Assembly: GCA_948567375.1 (NCBI GenBank)
Contig: OX419760.1
Span: 24,924,001 to 24,988,000 of the forward strand
Direction: 5' to 3'
DNA: 64,000 nucleotides
DNA from: Lunularia cruciata
Lineage: Eukaryota; Streptophyta; Marchantiopsida; Lunulariales; Lunulariaceae
In this document: positions 48,602-60,683 of the stretch, in pieces
Layout: each line of letters starts with the position of its first letter
How positions within the stretch are numbered: position 1 is the stretch's first letter
Translations under genes and position numbers: made by a program
Notes under the pieces: model-generated
Database searches by the model: none
What the model saw: the letters and a program-made list of their open reading frames with translations, nothing else
Told to the model about the DNA's origin: nothing

Positions 48602-50334
48602 CAAGGCCTTGTATGTTCCCTATAAATACCAAAGCAAAAGCTCATGCTAGGCATTTGGAGTTTCACACATTCAAGTGTCCCAATGTAATCTCCCATTCTC
48701 CTATTTCCTTCCTTGGTCTCGGTCTTTTACATTCGTATTAGAGTAGGAATGAGATGGATGGAATATATGGACAACCAAATCCATTTTTGCCAAACCATTG
48801 GGATTTTCACATCTAGGTACTACCCAAGCATTGTTTCACATAGTTCATCCTCTCATGCTTTGGGTAGGAATTTTTGAATACAATCACTTTGTCCAAGGAA
48901 CTTCCAATTGTAACTTATGGAGAACAATGGACATGTTGCATTTATGTGTTAGTAAATTAGATAGATTGTACATGGTGTGATAGAGTAATAATCATGATGG
49001 CAATGCTTGAGGTTATCATTGCGATGCAACAACAAATTGGGCACCTTCTTGATTGTTGGTTGAATGAGATTATCGACAACAAGAGCACATAGAGAGAGTA
49101 TCAATTTGAGAAGGAGAAGACCAAATCCAGTTTCCAAAACCTTAGGTTTTTGAAGCAAGAATCTCTTGAGTGTAGTGGAGAATTTTGTATTTTACTATGA
49201 ATGTTATATCAAAGCTATCAACCTTCAAGATGAACAAAAAAATAGATTCTCTTGGCTTCCAATCAATTGAATGGAGTAGCAAAGCTATGGTGGCAATTCC
49301 GAGTAGAGCGAGCTGAACGGCACCAATCTTGACATGGGTAGAATTCAAGAGTGCAATAATTGGTTGATTCCAAGCTATAATACCACACGAGCTGCACGAG
49401 ATAGGTTGGCAAAGTTGAAGCAGATTGGCTCTATAAGAAGTTACATCACGCAATTCTAGACCACCATCATGCAAATTCCAGATATATTGGAAGATGAAGC
49501 TTTGGATCAATTTGTGAGGAGCTTGAAGTCACAAACCAAATTAGAAGTACTATGCAAGAGCAACAACACTTGGAAGAAGCCATGCGATTGGCTGAATGTT
49601 TTGATTCCTTAGTTGCAACAACTTGGTCTTGATCTCGACTTCCACAAAACCTATCAATACACTACAGATGGGTAGAGGAGCCATCACCAATGGAGATTGA
49701 TGCCATTCAACGGAGATCACTTGGCATTACCGATAGAGAAAAACTATAACAAAATGGTGTTTGTTTCTATTGTCACCAAATTAGACATCGTATTGTTGAA
49801 TGTCCGCTCAAGAATGGATGACCTTGGCAAGTTGCTCAGATGGAGTTTGTGGAGAAGATTGATCATGCAAATGAGGAAAACCAATGGGAGATTTTGAGCC
49901 ACCTATTGGGAACTTGATTAGTTCCAATGTGATCAAAGGCTTGACTATGCAAGTTTGCTTCATTTGCAAGGTATGATATTTAATTATGACTATAGGATTT
50001 TGTTTGATTCGGTAAGTTCAGAAAATTGCTTGTCCATGTAATTAGCAAAGGAATTACATATTCCTATCAAGCCAATAATTAGAAGTAGATTGATGATGAT
50101 AAATGGTAGAAAAGTTTTTGCATCTTATTACTTTTAAGATTGGGAAAGAGTATTTAGAGTGTATGAGATTTGTAAGGGCACCTCTATACTATGATATCAT
50201 TCTAGGTCTACTTTAGCTTGAACATCATAAGGTTCAATTTGATTGGAGCCAACAACAAATTCAAGTATAACACCAAGGTAGGAATTTCCTATAACATTAT
50301 CTCGTACCCCTGAGTAAGACATCTAAGAATAGTT

Positions 50335-50511
50335 AGTCCCAAGAAAGGAATTTTGTTGGGAAGGTAGCCATAGAGCAAGCCTTGAAGAGAAATGAGTCCC
50401 AAGATGAGAAGTTTGTGAGGAAAGCAACCATAGAGTAAGCTATGAAGGAAAATGAGTCCCTAGATGGGAAGTTTGTCAATGAAGCAGCCATAGAGCAAGC
50501 TTTGGAGGAAG
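50335..50511 (+). repeat. Three 60-bp tandem units coding 20-residue repeats
   Basis: Units 50335-50394, 50395-50454 and 50455-50511 keep the frame and translate to variants of NESxDxKFVxxAxIEQALK. They lie between the protease and RT parts of gypsy B. Unit 2 carries a Gln-to-stop change (TAG). Confidence 0.8.
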
Positions 50512-51269
50512 ATAAGTTTGTTTTTGGGGTGTAGATCATACCGATTGCACAAGGAGAATATGAGGAGGGTCAAGAGCCTCATCAAGAAATGGTTGATTAA
50601 ATAGTTCAAAAGTTTGTGAACATATTTCTAGATGATTTGCCAAATGGATTACCCTTTGATTGTGGTATGCCCTTTAAGATTGAGTTATTACTAGGGAGTA
50701 CTCTTATTAGTAGGCCAATCTATCGGCCCTTACCAAAGGAGTTGGAGGATTTTCAAACAACACTTACGGAATTGTTGGAGAAGGATTTCATATGACAAAA
50801 AACATCTCTTTAGGAAGCACCTATACTATTTGTTCCAAAAAAGCATGGAAGGGTTTGTTTTTGTATTGTTTACCTTGGGCTCAATAAAGAAATGGTGGAG
50901 AATGCATATCCCTTGCCTCAAATTGATGACTTGCTTGATCAATTGAGTGGAGCATGATACTTCTCCAAGTTGGATCTTTGAACCGGCTATTGGCAAATCC
51001 CCATTGATAGGGACAATGTGCAAAAGATTGGCTTTTGCACAAGGTATGGGCATTTTGAATAGAGGGTTCTACCTTTTGGGCTCACTATTGCTCCAAAAAT
51101 CTTCATGGATCAGATGCATTGGGTGTTCGATGGACTACTAGATGAGTACATGGTGGTATTCTTGGATGACATTTTAATCTATAGCAAGACAAAGGCAAAA
51201 GACATAAATGATGTGCAGGAAGTCCTAAGGTGACTATGTTAATGGAATTTTTATTGCAAGAAGTCAAAG

Positions 51270-51695
51270 TGTAAAAATCCAAGACCAAGGAGAGAAATAG
51301 GAGAATGGAAGCTCACATTGGGACACTTGAATGACAAAAAACTCCGAATGCCTAGCATGAGCTTTGGCTTTGGTATTTATAGGTAGCATACAAGGCCCTT
51401 GAGAAGCTTCTCAAGAAGCTTCCTTGAGCGGCTTTCTTAGAGTGCAAGCCAAGTTAACCAAGAAGCTTCTCAAGAAGCTTCCTTATGGAAGTCATCTACT
51501 TGGGGTGCAAGCTAAGCTAGTTAGAAGCCTCTAGAAGCTTCCTTCTAGAAGTTATTTGCTTGGGGTGCAAGTTAAGCTAGTCGGGAAGCTTCCCAAGAAG
51601 CTTCCTAGATCTTTTTGGAATATTTTGGGCTAATTTTGCTTATTCTCTACTTCATTAGCCTTACTAACTACGTTGCTAAATTCCATATTGTTACA
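51270..51695 (-). repeat. Solo LTR of family B inside the pol gene of B
   Basis: 426 bases in minus orientation, with perfect target duplications CAAAG (51265-51269 and 51696-51700). It has several GAAGCTTC palindromes (51403-51410, 51415-51422, 51534-51541) and a TATA box on the minus strand (TATAAATA, 51375-51382) only about 20 bases from the first palindrome. It interrupts the RT/RNase H region. Confidence 0.92.
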
Positions 51696-53922
51696 CAAAG
51701 TTTGCCTTTTGGCAGAAGGAAGTCATCTTCTTGGATCACAAGATCTCATCAAAAGGGATCAAGATGGAAGAGAAGAAAATCAAGGCCATTACTAATTGGC
51801 TTACTCCAAAGATGCCATAGAGATATGAGCATTTAATGGATTGGTAAGTTTTTACCAATGGTTTATCCACTATCATGTGCATGTGGTAGTATCATTGACC
51901 AACCTATTGGAGAAAAACTCAAGCTTGTAATGGACCACCAAGCATGAAGAAGCATTTGAAAAGTTGGAATGTATGGTGTCTTCAAGACCCATTCTTCAAC
52001 CACATGATCCTCAACTACATTGTGTGGTTGACTTTGATGCTTCTAACTTTGCCATTGGAGTTGTGTTGCAACAAGAATTCCCAAATGGGTTATGTTCCAT
52101 TGCCTTTGTGTCTTTCCAATTAAACACCATAGAACAGAATTACTTTGCACAAGATCAAGAACAACTAGCAATGGTATATGCCACCAAGGTATGGAGGCAT
52201 TATCTCTTGGGAAAATAGGTGATCATGCAAACAGATCACAAACCCTTGTTGCAGACATTACATTTAGAACACATGAAGATCATTGATGGGAAGAGCAAAT
52301 CCAATTGTTTGACATCAAACTTGAGTACAAACCAGATTGGTTTCATGTCATCCTTGATGCCCTATCATGACAACCTGATTTGAAGTCTCTACCTCTCATC
52401 ATGTTAGCAATTACAACGGTCTCAATAGACTCCAAGGTCCAAAGTGAATTTAGTTCAACTCTACAACAAGATTCCTTCTTTCAAATCGTACAAGGTCATC
52501 TTGCAGCATACAACAAAAAAAACAACACCTTCTCCTTCAAGGAAGGCCTTCTATATTCTATAAGAATTGGATTCATGTTCCAGCCAAGGGTGATCTCCAA
52601 CTTGTGCACCTCCAACAAGCCCATGAATTACCAATAGCTAATCACATGGATGTAGACAAGACCTTGGGTACTCTCCAACACCAATGGTGGTGGCCTAACA
52701 TGACACAAGATATTCAAGAGTTTGTCCAATCATGTGAGAGCTGCCAATGCAACAAGGCCAACAACCAAAATTGAGTGGACTCCTTCAACCACTCCCCATT
52801 CCATTTGCTCAATGGAAATACATGAGCTTGGATCTCATCATATCCTTGCACAAGACAAAGCAAGGTCACACGGCTATTGTGGTGTTTGTAGATAAGCTTA
52901 GTAAGCAAATCCATTTGGCATCGACCTTTGATATTGTGGATGCTCCAACATTAGTGCAAATCTACTTCAACATTGTCTTCAAGCATCATGGGATGCCTCA
53001 TGTATTCATCTCCAGTCATGATCTTCAATTCAGAAGGAAATTTTGGCAAGCATTCTTCCAAATACTTGACACCAAGCATTCTTTGTCCACGGCATATCAT
53101 CCTCAAACTGATGGAAAAATTGACTGTGAAAATTGCACCTTGGAGGATATGCTTTGTGCCTTTGTCAACATCCACCATACCAATTGTGATGAATGTCTTG
53201 CAACCACGGAGTTTGCATACAATAATTCCAAAAATGTAAGTACCGGATTCTCTCCTTTCTTCCTCAATTTTGGCCAAGATGCACTAGTACCAGATTGATT
53301 TCTTGCTCCTCCTCCATCTCATGTCCCCCATACTTCCACCTTCTTGGCCACCATATCCCAATCCCTCCAACAAGCCAAATCTCATTTCCTTGTTGCTTAG
53401 ATTTGGCAAAAATAATATGCAGACCACCAGCATGGTGATCTCAACTTTCAAGTTGGTAATAAGGTCATGCTTTCCTCTAGTAAGGTACTCCTCCCACTTG
53501 ATACCCAAGTTCATAAATTCACCCATAATTGGATAGGACACTTTGATGTCACCCAAATCATCTCTCCTATTGCGTATCAACTTGCCTTGCCTTGTCATAT
53601 GCACATCTACTATATCTTTCACATTTCTAAGTTGAAACCCTTTGTTCCTAACCCATCTTCCCTTTCCTCTCAAGTTCAACCTCCTCCTCCTTCCATCCCT
53701 ATCTCTGATCATGAGGAGTACAAAGTTGATCATATCCTTGCATGTTGCCATATTCAACGAGCCATCCAACAACATACAAAGAACAAGGTCCTTTGGAAAG
53801 AGTTTTCCCTTTATGATGCCATATAGGAACCTCTTGCCCATCTCCAAAATGCACAAATGGCCATCCAATAGTTTGAAGCTTCAATGGCAACAAGGTCATC
53901 ACCAACTCGCGATGGGGGAATA

Positions 53923-55072
53923 TGTAACAATATGAAGGTTAGCAACAAAGTTAGTTAGGGCTAACAAATTAGAAAATAGGACAAATTAGCCTAGAATATT
54001 CTAGAAATATCGAAGAAGATTCCTGATTAGCTTAGCTTAGCTTGCACCCCAAGTAGATAGCTTCTAGAAGCTTCCAACTTGCTTAGCTTGCATGCTAAGT
54101 AAATGGCTTCTAGAAGGAAGTTGCTTGAGAAGCTTCCTAATTAATTTGGCTTTCATTCCAAGAAAATGGCTATAATACTCAGAGGATAAGAGAACTCTTC
54201 AAGAGAGAAAACACAGATTTCACACTCAATCCTTCGATGCCCCAAAGGAGCACCTTCTCTTTATTATATAGCAAAGAGGATCCCCTCAAAGGAAGCTCCA
54301 CCCTTGGATCAGATACTTAGATGGGTGATTTATCAACAAGCTCCATCCTTGGATTAATTGTTTGGATGTGTGACATGTCAGTCCTTGTCTTATCTAGTTA
54401 GTCAAATGGGTTTGACCAAAAGGAATATTTAGGGAATCTTCTTATATGAAACTTAGAATTGCATGGGTAAGGTACCATTGGAAACCTCTTGATGAGACAA
54501 ATCATGGGGGAGAAGGCAAGCCTTTGAAACCTAAGGGGAGCAAAATGTTTCCATTTTTGAGGCCTAATTTATCCATTTAGGCCTCCAAAAATAGCTTTAA
54601 GTTTTTAGGCTATTTTTGGCTTATGCCCTATTAGTAGAAGTGCTCTTTTGGTGATACCTCTATCTGATCTACATTCTCCATCATGTGCAACATCCTTCCG
54701 GATGTCATTGCCCCAAGTTTCACCTTTAGATCTATGTTTAGCTATTGATTCTAAAGTCTTCAAGCATGTTCTAATTTCTGGCCTATTGGTAGAAGTACTC
54801 TTTTGGTGATACCTTTGTCGAATCTACTTAGTACACCATGTATAACATCCTCCCAGATGTTACCAAACTAAATTTCATCTCTAGATCATGTATCTAGCTA
54901 TTGGTATTACAACGGCTCAAGGAAGCTTCTTGAGAAGCTTCTCAAGGCCTTGTATGCTCCCTATAAATACCAAAGCCAAAGCTAATGGTAGGAACTTGGA
55001 GTTTCACACATTCAAGTGTCCCAATGTGATCTTCCATTCTTCTTTTTCCTTACTCAGTCTCAATCTTTTGCA
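53923..55072 (+). repeat. 3' LTR of gypsy B, split by a solo LTR
   Basis: Parts 53923-54170 and 54912-55072 flank a family A LTR. It holds two gap-free trimers: GAATATTCTAGAA (53994-54006) and TTCTAGAAGCTTC (54062-54074). TATAAATA is at 54962-54969. It is followed by ATTGA, the right target duplication. Confidence 0.88.
54171..54911 (-). repeat. Solo LTR (family A) inside the 3' LTR of B
   Basis: 741 bases, minus orientation, flanked by ATGGC (54166-54170) and ACGGC (54912-54916), one C-to-T change apart. The terminal TG has become TA on the plus strand. Family A sequence is easily recognised by TTTATTATATAGCAAAGAGGA and the end TATTGGTATTACA. Confidence 0.87.
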
Positions 55073-55077
55073 ATTGA

Positions 55078-57460
55078 GCTCCTGCAATTTATGAGTTAGT
55101 CTTTGTAGTAGTAAGAATCCTTGGCCAAAACTCTAGGTTCATCTTAACCTCTACAACCAAATTTTTCACCATAGGAATCCAAGTGAATGCATCCACAAGT
55201 TACTTCTTGCTCTCTATATATGTGATTGTCATGTTGAACCATTTTTTTCACTCTACCCAACAAATCTATCTATTGATAGATCTTTTAGAGTCTCAAGGTA
55301 GACTAGTGGTTTGTGGTCTATCTCCATTAGAAATGCCTTCTTGCCAAGATAATGCTTCCAATGTTTGGTCCTAAAGTAATAACCAACTCTTCTCTCTTGG
55401 TTGTATGATAGTTGCACTCCACCAATAACAAATTTTGAGAGAAAGATGCAATTGGATGCCATCCATCACTCCATTCTTGTTGTAGGAATACTCCTATTGC
55501 AATGATTGATGCATTTGTACCCAGCTTGATTGGACATGTTGGGTCATATCATTTCAAGATTGGTGCATGTAGTTATGTATCTTTCAAATACTAAAAGGAA
55601 ATTCTTATGCAGTTCCCCACATTCAGTTCTTTCTCTTGCCAAGTAGTACCATTAATGGTTGTGCAACCTTAGAGAAGTCCTTGAAAAATTGACAATAGAA
55701 CCCAATCAATCCCAAAAAAATCTTGAGTTGAGTCTGATCTTCTAGAGTACTCCATTTTTTAATGATATATATTTTATGAGTTAAAACTTGGGTACCTTTT
55801 GCACTTACTCTATGCCTCAAGTACTCTACTTCAGACTTGCCAAACTCACACTTTGAGACTTTCGCATACAATTGGTTTTGTCATAGAATCTAGATGACTT
55901 CTTGTAAATGTTGCTTGTGTTCTTTCATTGTCCTACTACATACTATGATATCATCTAGGGAAATGATAACAACTTATCCAAGTATGGAAAAAATATGTCA
56001 TTTATCAAACTCATGAAAGTGGTTGTTTCATTGGTGAGGTAGAACAACACCACTAGGTACTCAAAGTAACCATACCTTGTTCAAAATGAAATTTGAAAGT
56101 ACCATACCTTGTTCAAAATGAAATTTGAAAGTACCATACCTTGTACATTTTCCTTTGCAATCTTGATTTGGTTATAAAGATTCCGTAGATCAAGTTTGGT
56201 GAAGAGTTTTACACTTTTGAGTTGATCAAACATCTATATAATATAATGGATATTTTTTGTTCACCATTTGTTGATTTGGGCTCCAATAATCAATGCACAT
56301 TTGCATCATCTTGTCCTTCTTCTTCTTCACAAAGAAGACAAGAGCTCCATATGGTGATATGATGGTTGGATAAACCCTTTTTGTAGCATATCCTTTATTT
56401 GAGCCTTGCATTCTTCCAACTCATGTAGTGATAGTTGATATGGGTCTTATAAGAAGGTGTCTTCTTAGAAAATATCTCAATTTTATGATATATTCTCTTT
56501 TTTGATGGTAATCTTAAGGGTGAATCAACAAGAAATATATCTTGAAACTCATCAACCACATCTTTTAAATTCTTAGAAATATTTCCATTGAACTATAAAT
56601 TCTAAACTTCTTTTATTAGACTCATGAAACATAGATATGTCTTACCAATAGCTATTGTTCCTTTGACATAGAGAGGCAATTCTTGCTTTTGGGATATTTT
56701 TCTATTTCAAATTATCTTCCTTTGGCTAGTTCTGATGGTTTTCCTTCTCCAATCTATTGAGGGATTATAATGCTCCATCAATGACATGCCTAAGATCACA
56801 TCGTAACAAGCTAATCATATGACTTGCCACTCAACTTCTTCTTATTACTCTCCTATAGAGAGTGCTACCTTTCTTAGTAATGACTCAATGCTCTTTGTAT
56901 TACCATTAGATAACTCTAATTTTTCATTCTCATCCTTCTTTAGTTCCATGCCCAACCTTATTGCAACAAATTGAGACAAGTAATTGTCTATTGCTCCAAG
57001 GTCTATTAATACTCTCACTTGATTGCCTTTTAGGACTCCATTTATGACAATTAATTGTGTATTTGTCTTCTTTAACCTTGACATACTTGCATTCTCTCCC
57101 CCCCCTTTTTACTTCTCTTCATTGAGTCAATAAGCTTGTGAGGTACATTTGCTAGCAATCTTTTCTTTACTCATGTGATTTCAACATCTTCCTCTTTAAT
57201 TTGTCTCTCCAAGTTGTTCAAAGACTGCTTGTATGGAGGCCAAGTGCCCTTATGAAGGCGAGTAGGACAATTGATGGTTAATTAATAGTAATGTGCCCAA
57301 CTTGGCCATAATTGTAACAACATCATGGTTTTTCTTGAGCCTTTTCTCCTCATGGGACTCCCACTCTCCTTTCTTTTGACCAGTTCTCATTCTTCTTGGA
57401 GTGGTCGTGCCCCTTGGTATCAAAAATAAATGTTTCCTAATTCCATAGGAATTGATCTAT
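55078..57460 (-). pseudogene. Gypsy C gag end, protease, RT and RNase H relics
   Basis: Minus strand from 57330: a gag knuckle CYNYGQVGHITIN with its last Cys lost. The protease (57084-56845) has VLIDLGAIDNYLS where LIDSGAxxNFIS is usual, so the active-site Ser is changed. The RT (56460-55620) includes PYGALVFFVKKKKD, CIDYWSPNQQ, and the connection YAKVSKCEFGKSEVEYL with GLIGFYCQFFKDFS. RNase H (55462-55250) has LEIDHKPLVYL-like sequence. A 32-bp tandem duplication lies in the RT at about 56069-56132. Frameshifts and stops are frequent. Confidence 0.8.
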
Positions 57461-58043
57461 TGTGATATTTTGAGGACCATGAAAAACTCCTAAGAGAAAC
57501 ACAAAGCTTCACACTCAATACTCCAATGCCCAAAAAGAGCACCTCGTCTTTATTATATAACAAAGAGGATCCACTCAAAGGAAGCTCCACCCTTGGATCA
57601 GATACATGGATTGGTGACATGCCAATGAGCTCTACCTTTAGATTAGTCACATGGATGGATGACATGTTGGTCTTTGTCCTATTTGGTTGGTCGAATAGGT
57701 TTGACTAGAGGGAATTTTTTAGGAATCTTCCTATAAGGAGCTCAAAATTTCATGGGTGAAGTACTATTGGAAAGCTCTTGATAAGAAAAAAATACAAAGA
57801 GAGAAGGCTAGCATTTTCCATTGATGGATAGATGTTTTCATTTTTAGGCCTAATTCATCCGATTAGGCCTCCAAAATTGCCTTTGAAGTTTTCAAGGTGT
57901 TTTTGGCTCCTACTCTATTAGTGGAAGTACTCTTTTGGTGACACCTCTATCTAATCTACTTAGTCCATCATACATAACATCTATTTAGCTATTACTAAGC
58001 CAGTTTTCACCTCTAGATCATATGTCTAGCTATTGGTATTACA
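57461..58043 (-). repeat. Family A LTR in the gag region of gypsy C
   Basis: 583 bases, starting TGTGATATTTTGAGG and ending TTGGTATTACA on the plus strand. Flanks TCTAT (57456-57460) and TCCAC (58044-58048) differ only by two transitions, so a decayed target duplication is possible. It lies 10 bases from the next LTR. A solo insertion next to the 5' LTR is the simplest reading, but a rearranged end is also possible. Confidence 0.7.
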
Positions 58044-58053
58044 TCCACCACAG

Positions 58054-58606
58054 TGTGATGTTTCAACTCAATAGTGTTGTGTCGAGATTGCCCTTTCACT
58101 TCCTCCAAGTCTCAAGAGAAACACAAAAGAAACATAAGGTTTCATTCCTCAATACTCCAATGCACCAAAAGAGTACCAATCTTTATTATATATCAAAGAG
58201 GATGTCTTCAAAGGGAGCTACACCCTTAGATTAGATCCATTGATTAGTGATATCTCAATGAAATACACCCTTGGATTGACTTAATGGATTGGTGACATGT
58301 TTGACCTTGTTCGTCAAATAAGTTTGACAAAAGGGAATCTTCTTATAGAAAGCTCAAAATAGCATGGGTGAGGTACCATTGGAAAGATATCTAATGAAGA
58401 GGAAGATTCTATTTTTGAGGCCTAATTCTTTCATTTAGGCCTCAAAAATTAGCTTTGAAGTTTTAATGGTATTTTTAGCTTTTGCAATATTAGTGGAAGT
58501 ACTCTTTTTGTGACACCTCTATTTTACTACTTAACCATTATGTATATTATTCCTAAAGATATTACCAAGCCAATTTCCACCTCTAGATAATCTGTCTAGT
58601 ATTACA
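58054..58606 (-). repeat. 5' LTR of gypsy C (family A)
   Basis: 553 bases, the outer LTR, ending TAGTATTACA before TTATG, which pairs with TTGTG beyond the left LTR at 39263. The family-specific blocks are present; the first 45 bases are diverged. Confidence 0.78.
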
Positions 58607-58920
58607 TTATGCTCTCTATTGCAAACCTTAAGATGCCAATGTTCATCAAATTTATGCAAGAATCCATAAAGCATGAATGGGAAATCAAGCGGGAACCTTG
58701 AGTTTTATGGCATTGTACAATAGTGGTTAGAGATTTTGAAGCATCATATGTGCACCCTTGTTCATATATCAAGGTCACTTGATTGATGTTTGAACAATGT
58801 CTAACAACAACATATCCTTGAGAATGCACAAAAGCATTAATACTTTGCAACATGTCATCAAGGGAGATCTAGGAAAGTTTAATAGGAGGTAGCATGATGG
58901 AAGTCAAAAATTTGTGCCAC
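58607..58920 (-). pseudogene. MULE transposase, N-terminal FAR1-domain piece
   Basis: The minus strand carries SINAFVHSQGYVVVRHCSNI followed by TLIYEQGCTYDASKS, typical of the FAR1 DNA-binding domain at the start of Mutator transposases. It is cut exactly at 58607 by element C; the next piece of the domain (HNHEL) resumes at 39263, some 19 kb away on this strand, in a different frame. Confidence 0.75.
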
Positions 58921-60134
58921 ATGAATTCTTGTGACACATGATCATAGGTATTTTAGCAGTTTTTTAATATCATCCTAAATAGTGGACTCTCTAGGATTTG
59001 CCACTCTCTAGAGGAAAAAAACAAGCAAGGAAAAACCTCCCAAAATAGCACTCACTAATTCGTAAATAATCTTTATAAAACTAATTTTATAACTCATACA
59101 AGATGCTAACAGAATAAAGCCCTTTTGACATAGAAGCTTGAGTTGTAATTGTAAAAATTTGAGAAATGAATTAGCTTTTAACTCAAAAGGAATGCAACAT
59201 AATTGTTGAACAGTTGAACACAACTCCCAACAAACTACTCATGCTCTGAATTTAGAAGAGTATGCATTTATCAAACAATGGATTTCTATATGACATATAT
59301 GACATATATGACATAAGAAGATGATTGAACATTTGGGACAAAGTCAAACAACATAGTGATTTTCAAAAGAAAGCCAAATGTCTAGTTTAGAATTAAAGAA
59401 TTCATAAACCTTTTCTCTAGCTACAGTTTTTTGATCTACTCACTTCCAAAAACTACAAAACTACAAAACTTGTTTTTTGATTTGATCTCCCAATATAAAG
59501 GGTTTTGAGCTTATTTTACCTCTTGAGTTGAGATAAAGGCTTTTGAGCCTGATATGCTATTGACTTCAACTTTGAGGTTTTAACACAATGGAGAATTGAA
59601 AAATTAAATTAAATGTCTTCTACTTGCTTCACATACTTGCTTGATGATCTTAAACCCTCCTGTTTCTATATCATCTTCCCAACAAAAGTATAGGAAAACT
59701 GAAAAATAACATCAAATGTCTTCTACTTGCACTTCCTCAATATAGTGCACTTGCTTATGACTCTAAACCCTCTTATTTTTGTATCATCTTCTCAACAAAA
59801 TTATGGCAAAATTGATAAATTAAATCAAATGCACTTTCTCAATAACCGGCACTTGATTGATGACTCTAAATGCTCCCATTTTTGTACCATCTTCTCAAAA
59901 AAACTATGGGAAAAATGATAAATTAAATCAGATATCTTCTATGTGCACTTCCTTAGTAACTCACACTTCTTGATGACCTTAAATCCTCTTGTATCTTTCT
60001 ATACTTCCTCCTCAACAAAAATCTAGGATCATGCACTATCTCTTATACTTGCACTTCCTCAAAAAATTTCACTTTCTTGATGATCCTAGGCCCTAATACT
60101 TCTATTTTATCTTCTCAGCAAAAGTATGTGATAG

Positions 60135-60683
60135 TGTAATGTTCCGAGGATAGGAGAAACCCCAAGAGAAACACAAGAAAAACACAAGGTTTAATTCCTC
60201 AATATTTTTGATCCTCCAAAGGAGCACGTCCACTTTCTTATGTAGTACAGAAGATCCATTCCAATCTACACCCTTAGATTGGATCCATGGATTGGTGACA
60301 TGCCAGCTTTGGTCCTGTCTAGTTGGTCAAAGAGGTTTGACCATAAGGAATCTTTTGTGAATCTTCCTATAGAAACAATATGGAATTGGTACCATTAGAA
60401 AGATCTTGGTGAGGCAAAATGAGGAAAAGGAGGGAAGGGAGGAGAGAGGAAGTCAAGCCTTTATTCAAAAGGAATTCCATTTTTTAGGCCTAATTCATTT
60501 GGTTGGACCTCCAAAATTGGCTCTGGTGGTTTTGGTGTGTTTTTGGTCTTTGCTCAATTAGTGGAAGTCTTCTTGTGGTTACACATCTATTTGATGTACT
60601 TAAACCGTCGAGTATAATATCCCTAAATATATTACCAAGCCAATTTTCAAATCTAGATAATTTATCTAGTTAATGGTATTACA
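60135..60683 (-). repeat. Family A LTR next to the right MULE repeat
   Basis: 549 bases, plus-strand TGTAATGTTCCGAGG to ATGGTATTACA, with all family A landmarks. Flanks GATAG and CTTAG do not form a clear duplication. It sits between the MULE 5' region and the right inverted repeat, probably a solo LTR. Confidence 0.78.

Larger units (their letters stand above)
47585..48731 (+). repeat. 5' LTR of gypsy B, split by a solo LTR
   Basis: Two parts (47585-47858 and 48602-48731) flank a family A LTR. A gap-free trimer TTCTAGAAGCTTC (47719-47731) plus GAATATTC (near 47657) and GAAGCTTC (near 47845) match heat-shock-factor sites. The TATA box TATAAATA is at 48621-48628, now separated from these sites by the 743-bp insertion. 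Confidence 0.88.
48732..53922 (+). pseudogene. Gypsy B gag-pol polyprotein remnants
   Basis: Gag traces (49330-49600) are followed by a protease region (about 49900-50240) and a 20-residue tandem repeat (50335-50511). RT follows (50640-51250) with [33 protein letters not shown] and VVFLDDILIYSK. RNase H (51960-52240) shows VDFDASNFAIG. The integrase finger (52620-52760) reads HMDVDKTLGTL, WWWPNM, SCESCQCNK. The core (52800-53300) has IVVFVDKLSKQIHLAS and STAYHPQTDGKID. The chromodomain (about 53715-53835) reads EEYKVDHIL and LYDAI-stop-EP, matching a Trp-to-stop change. A solo LTR splits the RT/RNase H junction at 51270-51695. More than ten stops make it non-functional. Confidence 0.87.
47585..55072 (+). 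mobile_element. Gypsy chromovirus B, complete with perfect TSD
   Basis: 5' LTR 47585-48731 and 3' LTR 53923-55072 both start TGTAACAATATG. The flanking duplication ATTGA is perfect (47580-47584 and 55073-55077). A primer site resembling TGGTATCAGAGC (TTCGTATTAGAGTAGG at 48732) follows the 5' LTR. Internal order is gag, protease, RT, RNase H, integrase, chromodomain. Three solo LTRs interrupt it: 47859-48601, 51270-51695 and 54171-54911. Without them each LTR is about 400 bases. It is inserted inside gypsy C in the opposite orientation and is inactivated by numerous stops. Confidence 0.9.
39264..58606 (-). mobile_element. Gypsy chromovirus C carrying two nested elements
   Basis: It is bounded by same-family LTRs in minus orientation (39264-39850 and 58054-58606), with target duplications TTGTG (39259-39263) and TTATG (58607-58611). 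Minus-strand order is gag knuckle (about 57290-57330), protease, RT and RNase H (57084-55250), then integrase (47579-46907) and integrase tail plus chromodomain (40580-39900). The gaps are filled by element B and the copia element. A further same-family LTR (57461-58043) lies in the gag region and most of gag is missing. The element is dead by stops and frameshifts throughout. Confidence 0.8.

Noticed and set aside
38533-60683. CRISPR-like interpretation of the many recurring segments
   Set aside because: The repeats are 550-775 bp LTRs with TG...CA ends and target duplications, not short regular repeats with spacers.
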